From NCBI GenBank assembly GCA_964482405.1, contig CAYZXH010000023.1, forward strand, positions 1-25,627: a stretch of 25,627 nucleotides of DNA, read 5' to 3'. Source of the DNA: Zestomicrobium sp964482405 (GTDB taxonomy: Archaea; Thermoproteota; Thermoprotei_A; Sulfolobales; NBVN01). The position numbers and the translations under genes were made by a program. This document shows, one piece after another, positions 7,568 through 15,309 of the stretch (within the stretch, counting starts at the first letter, position 1; each line of letters begins with the position of its first letter). The notes below the pieces were generated by a model. That model saw only the letters and a program-made list of their open reading frames with translations. It did no database searches and had not been told where the DNA came from.

Positions 7568-8261
7568 TCTCCAGAAAGAGAAAATCCTAGAAATCCTCAA
7601 AACACTGAATACCAGAATAGATCAAACAATGCTCAAATACGATAAAGGGGTTAAAGACTACATAGAATTCGCCGAGAGATCAGATAAGTATTCCTTCAGA
7701 TCAATAGTAGTTCCCTCAGTCTTGGTTAAGGAAATAGCGCCTATAGTGAAAACTCCTGTAGCCGGCGTCGTGGGCTTCCCCCACGGCTATCACCCAGTAA
7801 ACGCTAAGATTAAGGAGATGGAGTATATAGCTAGTAATGGCGGGAGAGAAGCGGACGTAGTGATCAACTTAACTCAGATCAAGTCGGGCAACTATGCAGG
7901 GGTTAGCGAGGAGGTAGGAGAGCTGATCAGGAATGCTAGGGAGGTTGGGTTAGGCATCAAGATAATAGTGGAAACAAGCATTCTATCTAATGACGAGTTA
8001 GTTAGGGTATGCGAGATACTCCTACATCATAAACCGGATTTCATAAAAACTAACACAGGGTTCGGTCCTAGAGGGGTGAGCGTGAGGGACATCTTCCTAA
8101 TAAAGAAGATCGTCGGTGATAAACTCAAGATTAAAGCTTCCGGAGGGGTGAGAAACGCTGTCGAAGCACTTAACCTAGTAGTTTTCGGCGCTGATGTGAT
8201 AGGGACTAGCTCGGGAATAGAGATAATTAAGGATAGAGATGAAATCCTAGCTTTCTTATAG
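7560..8261 (+). CDS. deoC: deoxyribose-phosphate aldolase
   Basis: Splits 2-deoxyribose-5-phosphate into acetaldehyde and glyceraldehyde-3-phosphate, a class I aldolase of the TIM-barrel fold. The Schiff-base lysine is in FIKTNTGFGPRG (K163 by this start) and the second lysine in KASGGVR (K192). DxTxLK is represented by IDQTMLKYD near the N-terminus, and VVGFPHGYH is also typical. I chose TTG at 7560 because GGTGA at 7550-7554 sits 5 nt ahead. Starts at TTG 7542 and GTG 7551 are in frame but worse placed. The gene overlaps top6A, an odd pairing of DNA topology and deoxynucleoside catabolism. It converges on the CBS operon with a 22-bp gap. Confidence 0.93.
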   Translation: MHSLQKEKILEILKTLNTRIDQTMLKYDKGVKDYIEFAERSDKYSFRSIVVPSVLVKEIAPIVKTPVAGVVGFPHGYHPVNAKIKEMEYIASNGGREADVVINLTQIKSGNYAGVSEEVGELIRNAREVGLGIKIIVETSILSNDELVRVCEILLHHKPDFIKTNTGFGPRGVSVRDIFLIKKIVGDKLKIKASGGVRNAVEALNLVVFGADVIGTSSGIEIIKDRDEILAFL

Positions 8262-8271
8262 CGTGTTCGCG

Positions 8272-8283
8272 TTAAGATCTTAA
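8272..8283. repeat. perfect 12-bp palindrome between convergent genes
   Basis: TTAAGATCTTAA fills half of the 22-bp gap between the stop codons of deoC and the last CBS gene. It could mark a shared end of transcription, but it lacks a T run and may be chance in AT-rich spacer. Confidence 0.3.
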
Positions 8284-9093
8284 TTAGACGTATGTGCTGG
8301 CAACATAACGCGTTAAATCGGTTAGAGTGGTTATTCCACGCAATGTCTTATTAGGGCCTACGAGCAGGACCGCTCTCACCCTCTTCTCAAGCATTAAAGC
8401 TACTGCAGTTCCAAGAGCGTCTTCTGGAGAAAGCGTTGGTACGATAGGCCTCATACAATCCCTCACAGTTATGTTTTTCAGGGAGCTTTTAGAACCTGAG
8501 TCACTCACGAACTCCATTAAATCTACCAATGTATCAAGTATTTCATCTAACGTCACAATACCCACTAACAAACCCTCACTGTTTAAGACGGGTAGCGACG
8601 AGAACCCTTCCTCAATCATCAATTTTCTGGCGGTGAGTATTGAGTCCGTGTCGTTTATGGTTACCACTTCACGCGTCATGATTTGAGAGAGTGGTGTCGG
8701 GGACTTAATTAAGGCTTTAGCTATGTCCCACTTAGTTAACAACGCTATGATCCTTTCCTCGTCCTTCACAGGCAGACTACTCACGTTCTTATCGATCATT
8801 ACCCTAGCCGCTTTAGAAAGCGGCATCTCTTTCTTCACGGTTATTAGGGGGTAACTCATTACTGAGGAAGCGTGAAGTACTGAGACAGGGTACCTTCTAG
8901 TCCGGCTCACAGCAACTTTAGTCACTATGTCCTTCTTAGTGACAATGCCTTCAGGAACGTCATCACGGTATACGAGGGCTCTGTCAGTGTTTTTCTTACG
9001 CATCTCCTTAACTAAGTTCACTAAGGATTCGTTCTTACTCACTCTAAGGAAATCCTTAGAAGCTACCTCACCAGTCAAGATTAGGGAGTCCAT
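8284..9093 (-). CDS. four-CBS-domain protein (1)
   Basis: The 269-residue protein consists almost only of CBS modules, at about 10-65, 74-128, 135-190 and 208-266, that is, two Bateman modules. Each module shows the pattern of a start such as VMSYPLITV or IMTREVVTI, a middle SLPV, and a G-I-V-T-x-x-D end (GIVTKKDI, ALLTKWDI, GIVTLDEI, GITTLTDL). CBS pairs bind adenosine-type ligands such as AMP, ATP or SAM and act as sensors in many archaea, but no partner domain is fused here, so the regulated target is unknown. It is the last gene of a four-gene row of similar proteins. The ATG sits 2 nt after the previous gene, with AGGTG 5 nt upstream. Confidence 0.9.
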   Translation of the reverse strand: MDSLILTGEVASKDFLRVSKNESLVNLVKEMRKKNTDRALVYRDDVPEGIVTKKDIVTKVAVSRTRRYPVSVLHASSVMSYPLITVKKEMPLSKAARVMIDKNVSSLPVKDEERIIALLTKWDIAKALIKSPTPLSQIMTREVVTINDTDSILTARKLMIEEGFSSLPVLNSEGLLVGIVTLDEILDTLVDLMEFVSDSGSKSSLKNITVRDCMRPIVPTLSPEDALGTAVALMLEKRVRAVLLVGPNKTLRGITTLTDLTRYVASTYV

Positions 9094-9095
9094 AC

Positions 9096-9950
9096 TTACA
9101 CCTGTCTTAAAGCGTTTAGTATGTCCTGTTTACTCAGCAAACCTATTAAGTTGCCTTCGTCATCAACCACCGGCAGAGTGCCTATCCTATTCTTAGTCAT
9201 TACGTCAGCAGCTACTGCGAGATCCTCAGAAGGTTTAACTGTTATCGGGTCAGGGGTCATCACGTCGCTAGCTATGGGGAGTGAGTACACACGCACTACG
9301 CTCTCGAACCCTCGCCCACTAATGCCACGCTTCTTAACGAACTTAACCCTACTAACGCTTAGCAATCCCTCAATATTCAGGAACATGATATCAGATTTAG
9401 TTATCACGCCGACAGGTTTTCCCTTCTCTACAACAACCACCTTACCCACGCCGCTCGTACTCATTAAATCGATGACGTAAAATACGGAGTGAGATAACGA
9501 GACCGTAGGAGGGTTTCTATTCATGAAGTCCTCCACCTTATATACGCCGTGATACTTCTCGGCATAAGCTCTCACGAGATCCGCCTTAGTCACTATACCT
9601 ATCAACTTCTGGTCTTTGTCGAGGACTAGGAGAGAACCTATGTTCCTCTTCGCCATGATTTGCGCTACCGCCTTAATAGTTCTGTTATCGCTGACCGCTA
9701 ATACAGGAGTCGTGGCGATCTCGTAAGCGAATAACATTTCAAGAGGTTTTATGTATTTCTTGCGATTATAGAGGATTCGGACGAAGTCACTCTTACTTAT
9801 TATCCCGTATATGGTCTCCCCATCTTCCTCCGTTATGACTACCTTCCCTATTTTATGCCTGATCATTAAGTTCCTAATGTGTGCTAAGTTATCGTTTTTC
9901 TTAGCTGTTATGACTGGAGAGCTCATATATGATGTCACTCTAGGAGGCAT
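9096..9950 (-). CDS. four-CBS-domain protein (2)
   Basis: 284 residues with CBS modules at about 4-60, 75-130, 138-195 and 226-283. Repeating signatures are YMSSPVITA, IGSLLVLD, GIVTKADLV, FMNRNPPTV, GVITKSDI, VMTPDPITV, IGTLPVVDDEG and GLLSKQDIL. A linker of about 30 residues rich in basic amino acids (VKFVKKRGISGRGFESVVR) separates modules 3 and 4. No enzymatic or DNA-binding domain is attached. The last module is close to the consensus and probably binds a nucleotide. The ATG is 1 nt after the upstream CBS gene, with a GGTGA site about 9 nt ahead. Confidence 0.9.
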   Translation of the reverse strand: MPPRVTSYMSSPVITAKKNDNLAHIRNLMIRHKIGKVVITEEDGETIYGIISKSDFVRILYNRKKYIKPLEMLFAYEIATTPVLAVSDNRTIKAVAQIMAKRNIGSLLVLDKDQKLIGIVTKADLVRAYAEKYHGVYKVEDFMNRNPPTVSLSHSVFYVIDLMSTSGVGKVVVVEKGKPVGVITKSDIMFLNIEGLLSVSRVKFVKKRGISGRGFESVVRVYSLPIASDVMTPDPITVKPSEDLAVAADVMTKNRIGTLPVVDDEGNLIGLLSKQDILNALRQV

Positions 9951-9951
9951 T

Positions 9952-10917
9952 TTAACTCGTCACCAACCCATAAATAACGTCTCTCTCAGTTATTATACCT
10001 ATAACAACCCCATTCTCAACCACCAGAAGTGATGAGGTGGTCGTCCTCGATATCATGGAAGCGACCTCGCCTAAATCCGCGTGTGGGCTCACCACATCGA
10101 CGCTCGTGCTCATGACGTCGGAAACTCTTAGAGACTTGAATTCCCTTAATAAGCCATATTTAAGCATTTCGTAAATCTTGTGAGTACCTATCAAGTCCAC
10201 GACGTCTTTCCAGGTCAGCATACCCTTAATCTGGTTCCCATCTATTACCGGCAATCTTCTAACGCCCAACGATACCATCATCCACATAGCTTCCTCTAAA
10301 GACATGCTAGAGTTGACGGAGAGAACCTCCCTCGTCATAACCTTATGAACAGGCACCCCCACGTACTTAACGGAAAGGTACTTCATTATCTCAAGCTCTG
10401 TTAAAACCCCCGCGTAGGAATCGTCTTCCTTAGTCACGGGTATAGCGCCCAGCCCGTAGTTAATCATTAACTCAAGCACCTTATAGAGCGGTGTGTCGAT
10501 ACCGACGTAAATCGGGTTTTCATTCATTATTTTGCCGATACTTAAGTTAAGGACTTCATGTATTGTCTCGAAACCTGAAGCGCCTATTAAGCCGTGCTTG
10601 GATCCCCCGCCAAGATAATCTACTATGTCCATGGCGGTGACAACACCGATTATATTCCCTTTCCCGGAAGTCACGGCCGTTAAGCGCGTGTTATAAGAGC
10701 TCATGATTTCACACGTTCTTAGGACGCTGGTTAAGGTGTTGATTGGTGGTACATCCCTCCTCACTAAGGGACTTAATTCGGGTTCTTTAGAGTATAGCCT
10801 GTCTTTGAAGTTCGGCTTGCCGTCACTCCTTAACCACCTGTTTTTCTCGCGTAATCTGCGAGGAGTATATACCTTAACCAGGCTTACCACCCCCCAAATA
10901 AGACTTACACAAATCAC
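9952..10917 (-). CDS. four-CBS-domain protein (3) with basic N-terminal extension
   Basis: Four CBS modules at about 55-110, 128-185, 196-252 and 262-320, with signatures such as GVVTAMDIVDYL, GLGAIPVTKED, VMTREVLSV, VRRLPVIDGN, MLTWKDV, VMSTSVDVV and GIITERDVI. Unlike its neighbours it has an N-terminal extension of about 40 residues rich in Arg and Lys (for example YTPRRLREKNRW), which might bind nucleic acid or a partner. The start is unclear: GTG at 10917 overlaps the upstream gene by 44 nt and has only weak GGA-type sites; GTG at 10890 would overlap by 17 nt. Either way the gene is translationally close to its neighbours. Confidence 0.88.
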   Translation of the reverse strand: MICVSLIWGVVSLVKVYTPRRLREKNRWLRSDGKPNFKDRLYSKEPELSPLVRRDVPPINTLTSVLRTCEIMSSYNTRLTAVTSGKGNIIGVVTAMDIVDYLGGGSKHGLIGASGFETIHEVLNLSIGKIMNENPIYVGIDTPLYKVLELMINYGLGAIPVTKEDDSYAGVLTELEIMKYLSVKYVGVPVHKVMTREVLSVNSSMSLEEAMWMMVSLGVRRLPVIDGNQIKGMLTWKDVVDLIGTHKIYEMLKYGLLREFKSLRVSDVMSTSVDVVSPHADLGEVASMISRTTTSSLLVVENGVVIGIITERDVIYGLVTS

Positions 10918-11680
10918 TCCTGTCCACTATTCCTACGAGGGCGTTAGAATCATCGACTATGGGTATCCTGCCGAAGTCGTTCTTGATCATCAAGTTGAGA
11001 GCATCGAAGACTTTGTTGTAGGGTTTCAAGGTTATTGCAGGGGTTGTCATCGCTTCCTTCACTCGAGGACCTAACCTAGGTCCTGACTCAGACTCTAGCT
11101 CTATCCTAGTATACCCCTTCTTAAGTAGATCGTGCTGGGTTATTATACCAACGACTACTAAGTCTTTCTCCCTAACTACTGGGAAGCCTGCATACCTGAA
11201 AGTTATCATTTTCCTCCACACCCTACTAATGAAGTCTTCGGGAACGACGTACTCCACCTTAGTAGTCATTATCTCAGAGAGACGTTTCTCATGTTCTTTA
11301 ACGTTTTTCTGAAGCATTGTGCGCAGGAAGGAATCAAGCGATAATATCCCCACATATCTCCCGGTGTCCTCATTGACCACGGGCACGTACCACTCATCAA
11401 ACTCTAGCATGATCTTGAAAGCTCTGCGTGCATCCTCCTCAGCCCTGAAAACTACGGGCGGGTTCTCCATGACTTGCGAGACCATTATGTCGGACTTGGT
11501 TGAGGAGACACTCAGGACGTGCTCCCTACGCAAGATACCTTCCAGGAAATTACCTTCTTTAACTACGGGGAGTAACCTAAGGCTTAAGTCACGCATGACC
11601 GCCCTAGCTCGCGTGAGCGGGGTGTCAGAAGATATTTTAGGGTAATTAGTTTGAGCGAACAATTTGACCTTCAAACTCAC
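10874..11680 (-). CDS. four-CBS-domain protein (4), first gene of the CBS operon
   Basis: 268 residues with CBS modules at about 3-55, 66-120, 131-188 and 203-262. The first two are degenerate (LRLLPVVKEG, GILRREHVL; WYVPVVNED, GILSLDSFL), and the last two are nearer the consensus (IMTTKVEYV, GFPVVREKD, GIITQHDLL; AMTTPAITL, GRIPIVDDS, GIVDRSDL). The GTG start at 11680 is about 31 bp below a TATA-like element, so the mRNA is probably leaderless or nearly so. This makes it the head of an operon of four CBS genes running to 8284. No other domain is present, and the ligand and target cannot be told from sequence. Confidence 0.88.
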   Translation of the reverse strand: MSLKVKLFAQTNYPKISSDTPLTRARAVMRDLSLRLLPVVKEGNFLEGILRREHVLSVSSTKSDIMVSQVMENPPVVFRAEEDARRAFKIMLEFDEWYVPVVNEDTGRYVGILSLDSFLRTMLQKNVKEHEKRLSEIMTTKVEYVVPEDFISRVWRKMITFRYAGFPVVREKDLVVVGIITQHDLLKKGYTRIELESESGPRLGPRVKEAMTTPAITLKPYNKVFDALNLMIKNDFGRIPIVDDSNALVGIVDRSDLCKSYLGGGKPG

Positions 11681-11706
11681 ACCAAGTAAATATACGTGTA
11701 GTAGGA

Positions 11707-11716
11707 TAATATATTT
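11707..11716 (-). promoter_or_regulatory. TATA-box promoter of the CBS operon
   Basis: The minus strand reads AAAATATATT. Its centre is about 31 bp upstream of the GTG at 11680, which predicts a start of transcription within about 5 nt of that codon. The preceding gene on the same strand ends at 11757, so the CBS operon has its own promoter. Confidence 0.55.
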
Positions 11717-11756
11717 TTCAGCGCTCGCGACCCGTCAGGAAGTGCTTGCTCAGACC

Positions 11757-13697
11757 TTACCCAACCACTATCTTCTCAGTTATGTTGGAAGGGCCTGGCA
11801 CATACCTAATCACGTCGTCTAATTTAAGATCCTTCACTACGTACCCGGTTTTCCGGAGTAATTCTGTGAATTCCTTCGCCACGATCTCAGGCTTGGTATC
11901 GCCCGGCTCTAAAGTGATTAAAGCACAGCACCTACTCTTCAAGAGTTCCGGGGGCCCTGCAACTAATTCGTAGTACTTGTTGTCATGGATTTGAATACCT
12001 ATTGAGACCCTTAATTTAACGCCCTTGATATAGTTCTTCTTACCGTATATCATGAAGGAACCCTTAGGCAGGTATTGACCGGCCGGCGCGGCAGTACCCA
12101 CCTGAGATCCACTAACCCAGAAAACATCTAATGCCCGCAACTTCTCTTTCCAGGCCCTACTATAAGAAGCTGCTAAGACAGCCACCTCATATAAATCCTC
12201 CTCTGGCACTTCACGACCCTCAGTAAACACTAAGAATACCGGGGCCCCTTGTATATCCGCATGCATGAATATGTCCCTGTCTTTCATGAGTTTCCGAACA
12301 ATCTTCTCATTCTGCGCCGCGTCCCTACCACCTATGGCGAGAAAACCATTCCTTGTAATCACCCAGTGGTACACGTGATACCACTGGAAAAACCTCACCA
12401 CCGGGATCTTCCGTGTTTTTTCCTCAATTACGGAATCTAGAACACGTAACCTCTCCTCAAGACTCTTAAGAACCTCCTCACCCTTCCTAATCCTCTCATC
12501 CAGATTTTTCAGTTTCCTCACTAAATCAAAATACTGCGTCTTTAAATCTTTGAGTATGCTGAAATTAAGTGTCCTCCCCCCGAGAACCACCTCATAAGAA
12601 CCAGTATTTTTATTGTAGCTTGAGACATTACATGAAGTGACTGACTCCCAGCCGGAACTCCTGACCTTAACAGAAACACATTCCCATATACTCTCAAGTA
12701 AATCATAGTTTTCCTGAATTAACTTAACGAGTCCAACCAACTCTTCCCGACTCTTAAGCATCTCCTCATAATTCTCCCTAGCCTTACTTAGCGTGAGGCT
12801 AACCCTATCCCTCTCCTCAACAACCTCAACAACCTCGGTGGACCTACCCTCAAAGAATTGGAAAAACTCGTCTATGGCCTCATTAAAAGACTTGAAAGAA
12901 ATTACCCTGCAACCACCCTCAAGCTTCCTGGGCTGGAACGGGTGGAAAGAAACGTAATTACCGTCACACGCGATGATCACGGGCTCCGGCTTCCTCACGA
13001 CACCCTCGATGAAGGACTTAACAAGGTCGTGAATCCTCACCAAGTCTTCATCACTCAGCGTAGACGGGGAAGCCTTCCTCAATGACTCCTCAAGTACTTC
13101 GTTAACGACTTCAGGAGGCACCCCGAAAACCTTAACCAGCGCCCTACCTACCTCCCTCTCCGTACGCAGTAAATCGATGAACTCCCTACTACTGACTCCC
13201 CTAATGTCGGGGAGGATTGGAGGGAAAACGTAGGGTAACCCGGGCCTTATCGTTCTATCTCTAGCTCTAAGATCCTTAGTGCTCACTAAGACCTTCCCGC
13301 TCGAGTCAACAACAGTTATTATGCCACGCGGTAGCAACTCAACCACGAGCCTCAAATCCTCACGCCCCCTAATCTCAAAAACCATGATCCTCTCAAACAT
13401 GTGCTGAGTAATCCTGGAAATAACTCCTTCTCTTAAGTAACGCCTAAAGAGCGGGATCCTCCCGCCAGATCCCCCTATTCCGGGATGAGTTGTTAAGGAA
13501 ACCCTTATACCGCCCTCAGCAACTAAATAAGCGTGCTTACCCCCCTTAAGAATTAACTTAAGGAGGAGGGAATTCTCGTTTAGTTGAAAGACGTTATCTA
13601 TTCTTGAATCAATGATTGACTCATTCAGCTCGTTAATTATTACAGCCACGTCAAGAGAGCTCAAAGACTTCTTAACCTTCCCGTAACTCGAAGTCAT
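11757..13697 (-). CDS. rqcH: RqcH/NEMF-family ribosome quality control protein (NFACT)
   Basis: The archaeal relative of bacterial RqcH and eukaryotic Rqc2/NEMF, which bind stalled large ribosomal subunits and recruit tRNA to add C-terminal tails. The 646-residue protein has an NFACT-N domain at the start, a middle region with charged coiled-coil helices (about 300-430), and the NFACT-R (DUF814) domain with the hallmark GGRDAAQNE (about 456-464) followed by FMHADIQGAPVFLV. Older databases call it fibronectin-binding protein, which is misleading. I chose ATG 13697 because AAGGTG lies about 7 nt upstream; the frame stays open to 13760, but that part only overlaps the methyltransferase. The start overlaps the methyltransferase 3' end by 26 nt. 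Confidence 0.9.
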   Translation of the reverse strand: MTSSYGKVKKSLSSLDVAVIINELNESIIDSRIDNVFQLNENSLLLKLILKGGKHAYLVAEGGIRVSLTTHPGIGGSGGRIPLFRRYLREGVISRITQHMFERIMVFEIRGREDLRLVVELLPRGIITVVDSSGKVLVSTKDLRARDRTIRPGLPYVFPPILPDIRGVSSREFIDLLRTEREVGRALVKVFGVPPEVVNEVLEESLRKASPSTLSDEDLVRIHDLVKSFIEGVVRKPEPVIIACDGNYVSFHPFQPRKLEGGCRVISFKSFNEAIDEFFQFFEGRSTEVVEVVEERDRVSLTLSKARENYEEMLKSREELVGLVKLIQENYDLLESIWECVSVKVRSSGWESVTSCNVSSYNKNTGSYEVVLGGRTLNFSILKDLKTQYFDLVRKLKNLDERIRKGEEVLKSLEERLRVLDSVIEEKTRKIPVVRFFQWYHVYHWVITRNGFLAIGGRDAAQNEKIVRKLMKDRDIFMHADIQGAPVFLVFTEGREVPEEDLYEVAVLAASYSRAWKEKLRALDVFWVSGSQVGTAAPAGQYLPKGSFMIYGKKNYIKGVKLRVSIGIQIHDNKYYELVAGPPELLKSRCCALITLEPGDTKPEIVAKEFTELLRKTGYVVKDLKLDDVIRYVPGPSNITEKIVVG

Positions 13698-14310
13698 CAA
13701 AAAACACCTTATCTGCCGGTGTTGGAACGTGTTTAACGACGCATAACACTTCCCTCTCACTCAAGTAAGCGATAGCCTCACACATCTTGAGACCACTTTC
13801 CGGGATTTTAGATAAATCAGAGCATAGAATCGTGTAGAAAAGCAAGCCGCCCTCCTTAACCAAGTTTTCAAGAACTTGAACCACCCCCTCAACGAAGTTC
13901 CCGCAGGTTAACGCGGTAATAGAGAAGACGACGTTTGCTGCCCTTCCCCTAAAAGGGAGTCTGAAAATATCTCCTGCCACGACATCCCCCAGCAACCCCG
14001 CGTCACTTACCCGCTCCCTACTCAGGAAACACATCGATGGACTTAAGTCTAGACCCACGTAATAGGGGGAACCCCTCCCTAAGAACTCGCCAAGCAAGAA
14101 GTCGGCTAAGCTCCCCGTACCACATCCTAAGTCTAGAATTACCGGATTCCCTCCCCTCACGTAGTTTATCGGGGGAACCTCCTTAACTACCCGGAGGAAC
14201 TTACGTCTCTGCTCCTCACCATAAAGCTCGTCATACCCGCTACTAAGTTCGTCGTACCAGCTCAACACGTCAAAGTCTTCAGAGCTTGTTTCCAAGCGCT
14301 CATCACACAC
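13672..14310 (-). CDS. class I SAM-dependent methyltransferase
   Basis: 212 residues with a Rossmann methyltransferase core. Motif I is VILDLGCGTGS (57-67), which binds SAM; YYVGLDLSPSM near 82-92 carries the acidic residue for the ribose; VVAGDIFRLPF is motif II-III; and GGLLFY marks the strand after motif IV. The N-terminal FDVLSWYDELSSGYDELYG is typical of methyltransferases of the UbiE/small-molecule type, but it does not identify the substrate. GTG start at 14310 with GAGGG about 9 nt upstream. The 3' end overlaps the start of the RqcH gene by 26 nt, which suggests coupled translation; whether it modifies a ribosomal or translation factor target is open. Confidence 0.88.
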   Translation of the reverse strand: MCDERLETSSEDFDVLSWYDELSSGYDELYGEEQRRKFLRVVKEVPPINYVRGGNPVILDLGCGTGSLADFLLGEFLGRGSPYYVGLDLSPSMCFLSRERVSDAGLLGDVVAGDIFRLPFRGRAANVVFSITALTCGNFVEGVVQVLENLVKEGGLLFYTILCSDLSKIPESGLKMCEAIAYLSEREVLCVVKHVPTPADKVFFDDFELREG

Positions 14311-14374
14311 TAGTTAATTCCCTCTACCGAAGCCAGGGACGACAGCTACTCTCCGTTAATACGCATGCCGGGAC

Positions 14375-14737
14375 TCACGTGGTCTTCAGGTAATACCTCC
14401 ATAAGTCTCTGTACTTAGATATCTTTAAGTCGTTTCTTAACAGACTAAGTTGCTGGCTACTTAACTTGAGCGAGACTAGGTAGGTTTTCTCTCCTTCCTG
14501 AGACATAGTGGCTCTTATCCCCTCCCTAACACTAACTAAACCCATCTCACTAAGTCTGTCGATAGCTTTCCTCACATCATCTTCTGAGGCGGGCGTGCCC
14601 CCCAACGCCTCAACGAATACCCTATACTCACTCATTAACTCGCTCAACCACAGTGACCCCATACACACGTAGAGGACCCTGAGAACATCCGCCATCACGC
14701 TCTCGAGACCTTCCGTACTCTTAAGTAAGTCTTCCAC
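14375..14737 (-). CDS. small protein with likely winged-helix fold, unknown function
   Basis: 120 residues by my start. I do not recognise the family. The middle part (ASEDDVRKAIDRLSEMGLVSV and a following YLVSLKLS strand) has the helix-turn-helix plus beta-wing rhythm of winged-helix domains, preceded by a helical LRVLYVCMGSLWLSELMSEY segment. I chose GTG at 14737 because a very strong GGAGGTG site lies 4 nt ahead and a TATA box lies about 40 bp upstream; the open frame to 14806 would include the promoter itself. It could be a transcription regulator or part of a larger complex. The methyltransferase follows after a 64-bp gap. Confidence 0.6.
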   Translation of the reverse strand: MEDLLKSTEGLESVMADVLRVLYVCMGSLWLSELMSEYRVFVEALGGTPASEDDVRKAIDRLSEMGLVSVREGIRATMSQEGEKTYLVSLKLSSQQLSLLRNDLKISKYRDLWRYYLKTT

Positions 14738-14773
14738 CAACCACCTCCACCCCACACAAAATCGAATTAGCGC

Positions 14774-14781
14774 TATATAAC
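14774..14781 (-). promoter_or_regulatory. TATA box ahead of the winged-helix-like gene
   Basis: The minus strand reads GTTATATAG. It predicts transcription from about 14752, leaving a leader of about 15 nt that contains GGAGGTG. This is the main argument for the start at 14737. Confidence 0.5.
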
Positions 14782-14839
14782 TGTAGCGGATTGATAACGT
14801 GTCCACGCGTTCCTAAAGAAAGTTGCGGGAAGCTCGACG

Positions 14840-15157
14840 TTAGGAAGCTTTGCTGACTAGGTACAGAGACCTAAACTTATCTATTACTCTCACTTCCCCC
14901 CTCGCGCTCAACTCTCTTATAAGTCTCCTAGCAAGCGACATCCTAACCCCTAAAGTCGTGGCCAGCTGGTAAGTAGTTACGACATCGGAGGATTTTACCG
15001 TAGATAAAGCCTTGCTTAGGAGAGACTCATCAATCTCAGTAAGTCCCGCGGACGAGAGCTTCTCCTTCTTCTCCGGTTTCTTAACTTCCTTGACTTCCTC
15101 CTTCTTCTGAGCTTTCTCAGCCGCTGTTATAGTCTTCTTCTTTTTACCGCCACCCAA
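14840..15157 (-). CDS. rps25e: ribosomal protein S25e
   Basis: Small-subunit ribosomal protein shared by Archaea and eukaryotes. The 105-residue product starts with a lysine-rich tail (GGGKKKKTIT, then several KKEEVKEVKK-type repeats to about residue 40) and continues into the winged-helix core, with VVTTYQLATTLGVRMSLARRL and GEVRVIDKFRSLYLV, as in S25e. The TTG start at 15157 is preceded by GGGGGAGGT, 3-4 nt upstream. The frame is open further up, but there it would run through the AT-rich promoter box. It is divergent from the uracil-DNA glycosylase gene. A downstream gap of about 100 bp holds the promoter of the next gene. Confidence 0.9.
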   Translation of the reverse strand: MGGGKKKKTITAAEKAQKKEEVKEVKKPEKKEKLSSAGLTEIDESLLSKALSTVKSSDVVTTYQLATTLGVRMSLARRLIRELSARGEVRVIDKFRSLYLVSKAS

Positions 15158-15194
15158 ACTACCTCCCCCAACACTCTCTAATACAGTACGAGCT

Positions 15195-15208
15195 AAAAAA
15201 TAAAAATT
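15195..15208 (-). promoter_or_regulatory. AT-rich TATA element of the S25e gene
   Basis: The minus strand reads AATTTTTATTTTTT, centred about 43 bp ahead of the TTG at 15157, which predicts a leader of roughly 18 nt holding the GGGGGAGG ribosome site. The same box could in principle fire on the plus strand. Confidence 0.45.
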
Positions 15209-15266
15209 GCTGGAGTCGGTCACGAGTGATGTGTAGCGCTCTCTGAACACAGCCCCGACTAGTGAT

Positions 15267-15276
15267 GTTTAATATA
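15267..15276 (+). promoter_or_regulatory. TATA box of the uracil-DNA glycosylase gene
   Basis: GTTTAATATATGG lies about 38 bp ahead of the TTG at 15310. It predicts a start of transcription near 15298 and a short leader with GGGGGTG. Confidence 0.5.
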
Positions 15277-15309
15277 TGGTTATGCTAAATTAGTGTTAGG
15301 GGGTGCTGC

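Noticed and set aside
13030..13075. CTGAGTGATGA on the minus strand inside the RqcH gene, resembling D'/C' boxes
   Set aside because: No matching outer C and D boxes at the right distance, and the stretch is well explained as coding sequence.
13698..13760. Upstream extension of the RqcH reading frame
   Set aside because: It lies wholly inside the methyltransferase gene, and a good ribosome site marks ATG 13697.
15158..15250. Longer S25e reading frame
   Set aside because: It would run through the AT-rich promoter element; TTG 15157 has GGGGGAGG upstream and gives the normal protein length.
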